Shown here in pieces: positions 61,253-64,000 of a stretch of 64,000 nt of DNA. This DNA comes from Bacteroidales bacterium (lineage in GTDB: Bacteria; Bacteroidota; Bacteroidia; Bacteroidales; JAGOPY01). Below the pieces are notes generated by a model. That model did no database searches. It was not told the origin of the DNA and worked only from the letters and a program-made list of their open reading frames with translations. Each line of letters opens with the position of its first letter. Within the stretch, counting starts at the first letter, position 1. Location: contig JAGOPY010000014.1 in assembly GCA_017991835.1 (NCBI GenBank), positions 26,710 to 90,709 on the forward strand. The letters are read 5' to 3'. The position numbers and the translations under genes were made by a program.

Positions 61253-62467
61253 ATGAAAAACAAATTCACTCTGATCTTTGCATTATGCCTATGGTCGGTT
61301 GCCACCCTCGGAGGAGGCTACCAGGTACGCCTGCAGGGACACAAGCAAACGGGCTTCGGCCTGATCGGCACCCCTTTCGCCCGCGATGCGAGCTCCATCT
61401 TCTACAACCCCGGTTCGCTGGCGTTTTATGAAGGCAAGTTCAGTATATCGGCCGGCGCAAGCGGCATCTTCAGCAATGTACTGTTCCAGATGCAGGGAAC
61501 GGATTACCAGGCACGGACCGACAACCCGACGGGCACGCCATTCTACGGCTATGTCTCCTACAAATTCAAAGACATGATCGCTATCGGCGTAGGGGTTTAT
61601 ACTCCTTTCGGCAGCACGACGAAGTGGGATGATAACTGGGCGGGCCGGTACCTGATCCGGGACATCAAGCTCAGCGCCATTTACATTCAGCCGACCATTG
61701 CATACAATTACAAAGACAAGTTCGGGATCGGCGCCGGGTTCGTGTATGCCACCGGCAGTGTGGAACTGAACAAGGCTCTCCCCTACAGCCCCGATTCAAA
61801 GGTCAATCTTTCGGGAAAAGCGGACAACTTCGGTTTCAATGCAGGTCTCTTTTTCAAACCCACCGAGAAGCTGAACATCGGAGTTGATTACCGCTCCGAA
61901 ATCTCAATGGACCTCGAGGCCGGCGACGCCACTTTTACCGTACCGGTTGCCCTCCAGACCATGGTTCCCGACACCAATTATTTCGACGCCTCCCTGCCCT
62001 TGCCGGCCAACCTCGATTTCGGCATAGCTTACCAGGTCAACGACAAGCTGACCCTGGCGGCAGAGGTGAACTGGATCATGTGGAGCAGCTACGAATCACT
62101 AGATTTTACATTTGAAAATAATCCCGAACTGCTGAACTCCGAAAATCCGAGGGAATACAAAGACACCTGGATTCCCCGCATCGGAGGCGAATACAAGCTG
62201 AACGACATTTTCACCCTCCGCGCCGGGGCCTATTTCGATCCCTCCCCGGCCAGTGAGGAGTATTTTACTCCCGAAACGGTTACCCTCAATACCATCGCCT
62301 TCACTTTAGGCGCCTCCATTACACCGCTGAAAGGGCTTGATATTGATATTTCCTACCTCGAACTCCACGGGCTCGAAGCAGAAAAGAATTACAGCCCCGA
62401 TAATTTTGCCGGAACCTACAAGACAGCCGCTTTCATTCCCGGCATCGGCCTCAGCTACCGTTTTTAA
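61253..62467 (+). CDS. FadL/OmpP1-family outer-membrane transporter
   Basis: The 404-residue protein has a signal peptide (1-19) followed by GGYQVRLQGHKQTGFG and ASSIFYNPGSLAFYEG, the N-terminal hatch and NPG motif of FadL-type barrels. About fourteen amphipathic strands follow, ending in SYRF. It would admit long-chain fatty acids or other hydrophobic compounds across the outer membrane. It is 18 bp upstream of an SGNH lipoprotein, a common pairing in Bacteroidota, likely for uptake and lipolysis. Confidence 0.9.
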   Translation: MKNKFTLIFALCLWSVATLGGGYQVRLQGHKQTGFGLIGTPFARDASSIFYNPGSLAFYEGKFSISAGASGIFSNVLFQMQGTDYQARTDNPTGTPFYGYVSYKFKDMIAIGVGVYTPFGSTTKWDDNWAGRYLIRDIKLSAIYIQPTIAYNYKDKFGIGAGFVYATGSVELNKALPYSPDSKVNLSGKADNFGFNAGLFFKPTEKLNIGVDYRSEISMDLEAGDATFTVPVALQTMVPDTNYFDASLPLPANLDFGIAYQVNDKLTLAAEVNWIMWSSYESLDFTFENNPELLNSENPREYKDTWIPRIGGEYKLNDIFTLRAGAYFDPSPASEEYFTPETVTLNTIAFTLGASITPLKGLDIDISYLELHGLEAEKNYSPDNFAGTYKTAAFIPGIGLSYRF

Positions 62468-62485
62468 CCTAAAATACTCACGAAT

Positions 62486-63832
62486 ATGAAAAAGATACAT
62501 TTGCTTTATATCGTTCCGCTGGTATTGCTGGCAGCCTGCAAACCGAACATCGACGAATTTGCCCCTTCGAAAGGAAATGCTGATTTCAGCAGCTTTGTGG
62601 CCGTCGGGGATTCCTGGACCTCCGGGTTTGCCGATGGCTCACTCTACATATCCGGGCAGGAATTCTCCTTCCCGAACATTATGAACGGACAGTTTAAAAA
62701 AGCCGGGGGTGGCGATTTCCTCCAGCCTCTCATGCTTGATGAATACGGGATTGGCCTGGCAACAGGCATCCCGAAGCCAAAGCTCGAAATGGGATTTCAT
62801 CCCGATTGCAAAGGAGCGGTCGGCCTGGTCCCGGCTTACGCCGATGTGGCCGTCAACATGGATAACCTGAACCCTCTGAATACGGGCCTCCACTACGACA
62901 ACATCTCCACACCCGGGCTGAAGACGTTCTACATGGGCGTGGAAGGTATGAACCAGCTCAACCCGTATTACAGAAGGTTTGCTTCAGAAGGGGCGGCAAC
63001 GATGAATGCCGAGATCGCTCTGGCAGCCCCCACCTTCTTCTCGCTCTGGCTGGGCAGCTACGATGCTTTGGCCTACGCGATCGCAGGTGGCGCCGACCCG
63101 ATGAACCCGGTAACGACAAAAGAGGTGTTCGCAGGATCATTGCAACAGACCCTGGCCGCCATGACGGCAACCGGTGCCAAAGGCGTGATGGCCAACATCC
63201 CCGATGTGACCGATTTTCCGTTCTTCCACACCATACCCTACAATGCCCTTCCGCTCGACCAGGCCAGCGCCGACGCGCTGAATGCCGGATACGCACCGGT
63301 GAATGCAATCATCAAGAGCCTGGGAAGGACCGATACGATCCATTTCAAGTCGGGTGCAAATGCGGTAATTATTGCCGATGCTACCTTGCCCTGGGGATTC
63401 CGCCAGGTCAAACCGACGGAATTCCTGTTGCTGAGCCTGCCGCAGGATTCGCTCAAATGCGCCGGATGGGGAAGCCAGAAGCCCATCCCCGGCCAGTATG
63501 TGCTGGATGAAGCCGAGATCGCCATCACGAAAAATGCCGTCGACGAATACAATTCGCAGATCAACCTGCTTATTAAAGATCTTCCGGATGTTGCGCTGGT
63601 GAATATGTATACGATCATGAAAGAGATCACCGAAACCGGGCTGGTCTTCAACCATGTGAATATCAATGCCGGATTTGTCACCGGCAATTTCTATTCCACC
63701 GACGGTCTGAATCCCACGCCCATGGGAAGCGCCGTGATCGCCCACTATTTCATCAAAACGATCAACGAATCATTCCAGGCGAATATTCCACAGGTGATCG
63801 TAAGTGAGTACCCGGCGGTCAAGCTACCGTAA
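62486..63832 (+). CDS. SGNH/GDSL hydrolase-like lipoprotein
   Basis: The 448-residue protein has a lipobox LLAAC (Cys near 18) and SGNH block I VAVGDSWTSGFADGS near 35-50, with nucleophile Ser in GDSW. TPTFFSLWLGSYDALAYA-like block III (here ALAAPTFFSLWLGSYDAL) and a C-terminal DGLNPTPMGSAVIAHYF with Asp and an expected His variant form block V. The usual NDxL Asn of block III appears as SYDAL. It is likely an envelope lipase/esterase co-transcribed with the FadL-like transporter. Confidence 0.85.
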   Translation: MKKIHLLYIVPLVLLAACKPNIDEFAPSKGNADFSSFVAVGDSWTSGFADGSLYISGQEFSFPNIMNGQFKKAGGGDFLQPLMLDEYGIGLATGIPKPKLEMGFHPDCKGAVGLVPAYADVAVNMDNLNPLNTGLHYDNISTPGLKTFYMGVEGMNQLNPYYRRFASEGAATMNAEIALAAPTFFSLWLGSYDALAYAIAGGADPMNPVTTKEVFAGSLQQTLAAMTATGAKGVMANIPDVTDFPFFHTIPYNALPLDQASADALNAGYAPVNAIIKSLGRTDTIHFKSGANAVIIADATLPWGFRQVKPTEFLLLSLPQDSLKCAGWGSQKPIPGQYVLDEAEIAITKNAVDEYNSQINLLIKDLPDVALVNMYTIMKEITETGLVFNHVNINAGFVTGNFYSTDGLNPTPMGSAVIAHYFIKTINESFQANIPQVIVSEYPAVKLP

Positions 63833-64000
63833 TTAACTATCTTTGCTGAGGCTGTTTCAAAAGTCTATTATTTAACCACGAAGTTATACCGTTAATTTCC
63901 TAATATAAATTCAAAATTATTTTATTTTTGAATGGGAGTCGATCAGGATGATGCCGTACTTATATCCACAGTTGATATTTGGCACTCCAATTCGGCTCTC
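63833..64000. other. window end: promoter-like box and possible IS-type end
   Basis: TATCTTTG (63838-63845) precedes GAGGCTGTTTCAAAAG (63848-63863), a sequence like the termini of IS elements in Bacteroidota. Past it, both strands are open to the window edge: + from ATG 63932, and minus ending at a stop near 63920. No product can be named. Confidence 0.3.

Overview
The window looks like chromosomal DNA of an uncultured, free-living Bacteroidota, most likely Bacteroidales-like. Support comes from five or more large secreted proteins, most ending in type IX secretion (T9SS, Por) C-terminal sorting domains, promoters of the Bacteroidota form TAnnTTTG, DUF4382/DUF1761/DUF5989 families, and mostly weak Shine-Dalgarno sequences. 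No rRNA, CRISPR array, intact integrase or complete IS element is visible. One tRNA gene (Asn, GTT) is present.

Layout. 1-5.7 kb: peptide transporter (partial), a pentaheme cytochrome with a heme-bearing porin, aquaporin, small membrane proteins. 5.7-9.4 kb: an SxtJ-like / DUF5989 / carbamoyltransferase / SGNH cassette, probably for decorating an exported glycan or metabolite. 9.6-17.3 kb: four T9SS cargo proteins, two of them Ycf48-like beta-propellers. 17.4-20.0 kb: a DUF4143 AAA ATPase and an APC permease. 20.06-29.99 kb: an AT-richer five-gene block with translational coupling (PLD-nuclease/SNF2 helicase, truncated KilA-N, 1383-residue Eco57I-type methyltransferase, DUF4062 protein, AlbA_2/Schlafen-like ATPase), read here as a candidate anti-phage or restriction system. 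30.0-39.9 kb: NlpC/P60 peptidase, large lipoprotein, a wHTH/CreD stress module with matching operators, a secreted glycoside hydrolase, pirin, lipoprotein.

40.1-51.5 kb is a mobile-gene hotspot anchored on tRNA-Asn. The 3' end of this tRNA recurs at 40550, 46383 and 50921. Each extra copy lies directly behind a small free-standing nuclease gene (GIY-YIG, DUF559, DUF559) and directly in front of a Rho-independent terminator. A decayed serine recombinase reads through one of these copies, and a 502-bp block is duplicated with its breakpoint inside the tRNA end. Cargo includes a truncated RadC, three unknown genes, two DUF4143 ATPases plus a truncated third copy, and a Fic remnant.

51.5-64 kb returns to core-like genes: GreA/GreB-like factor, DUF4382 lipoprotein, outer-membrane barrel, a hybrid histidine kinase with a sigma-54 response regulator, a coiled-coil membrane protein, PfkB kinase, FadL-like porin and an SGNH lipoprotein. 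Sigma-54-type promoter sequences flank the two-component pair and suggest local targets.

All assignments come from reading the sequence and from family knowledge. No database search was run.
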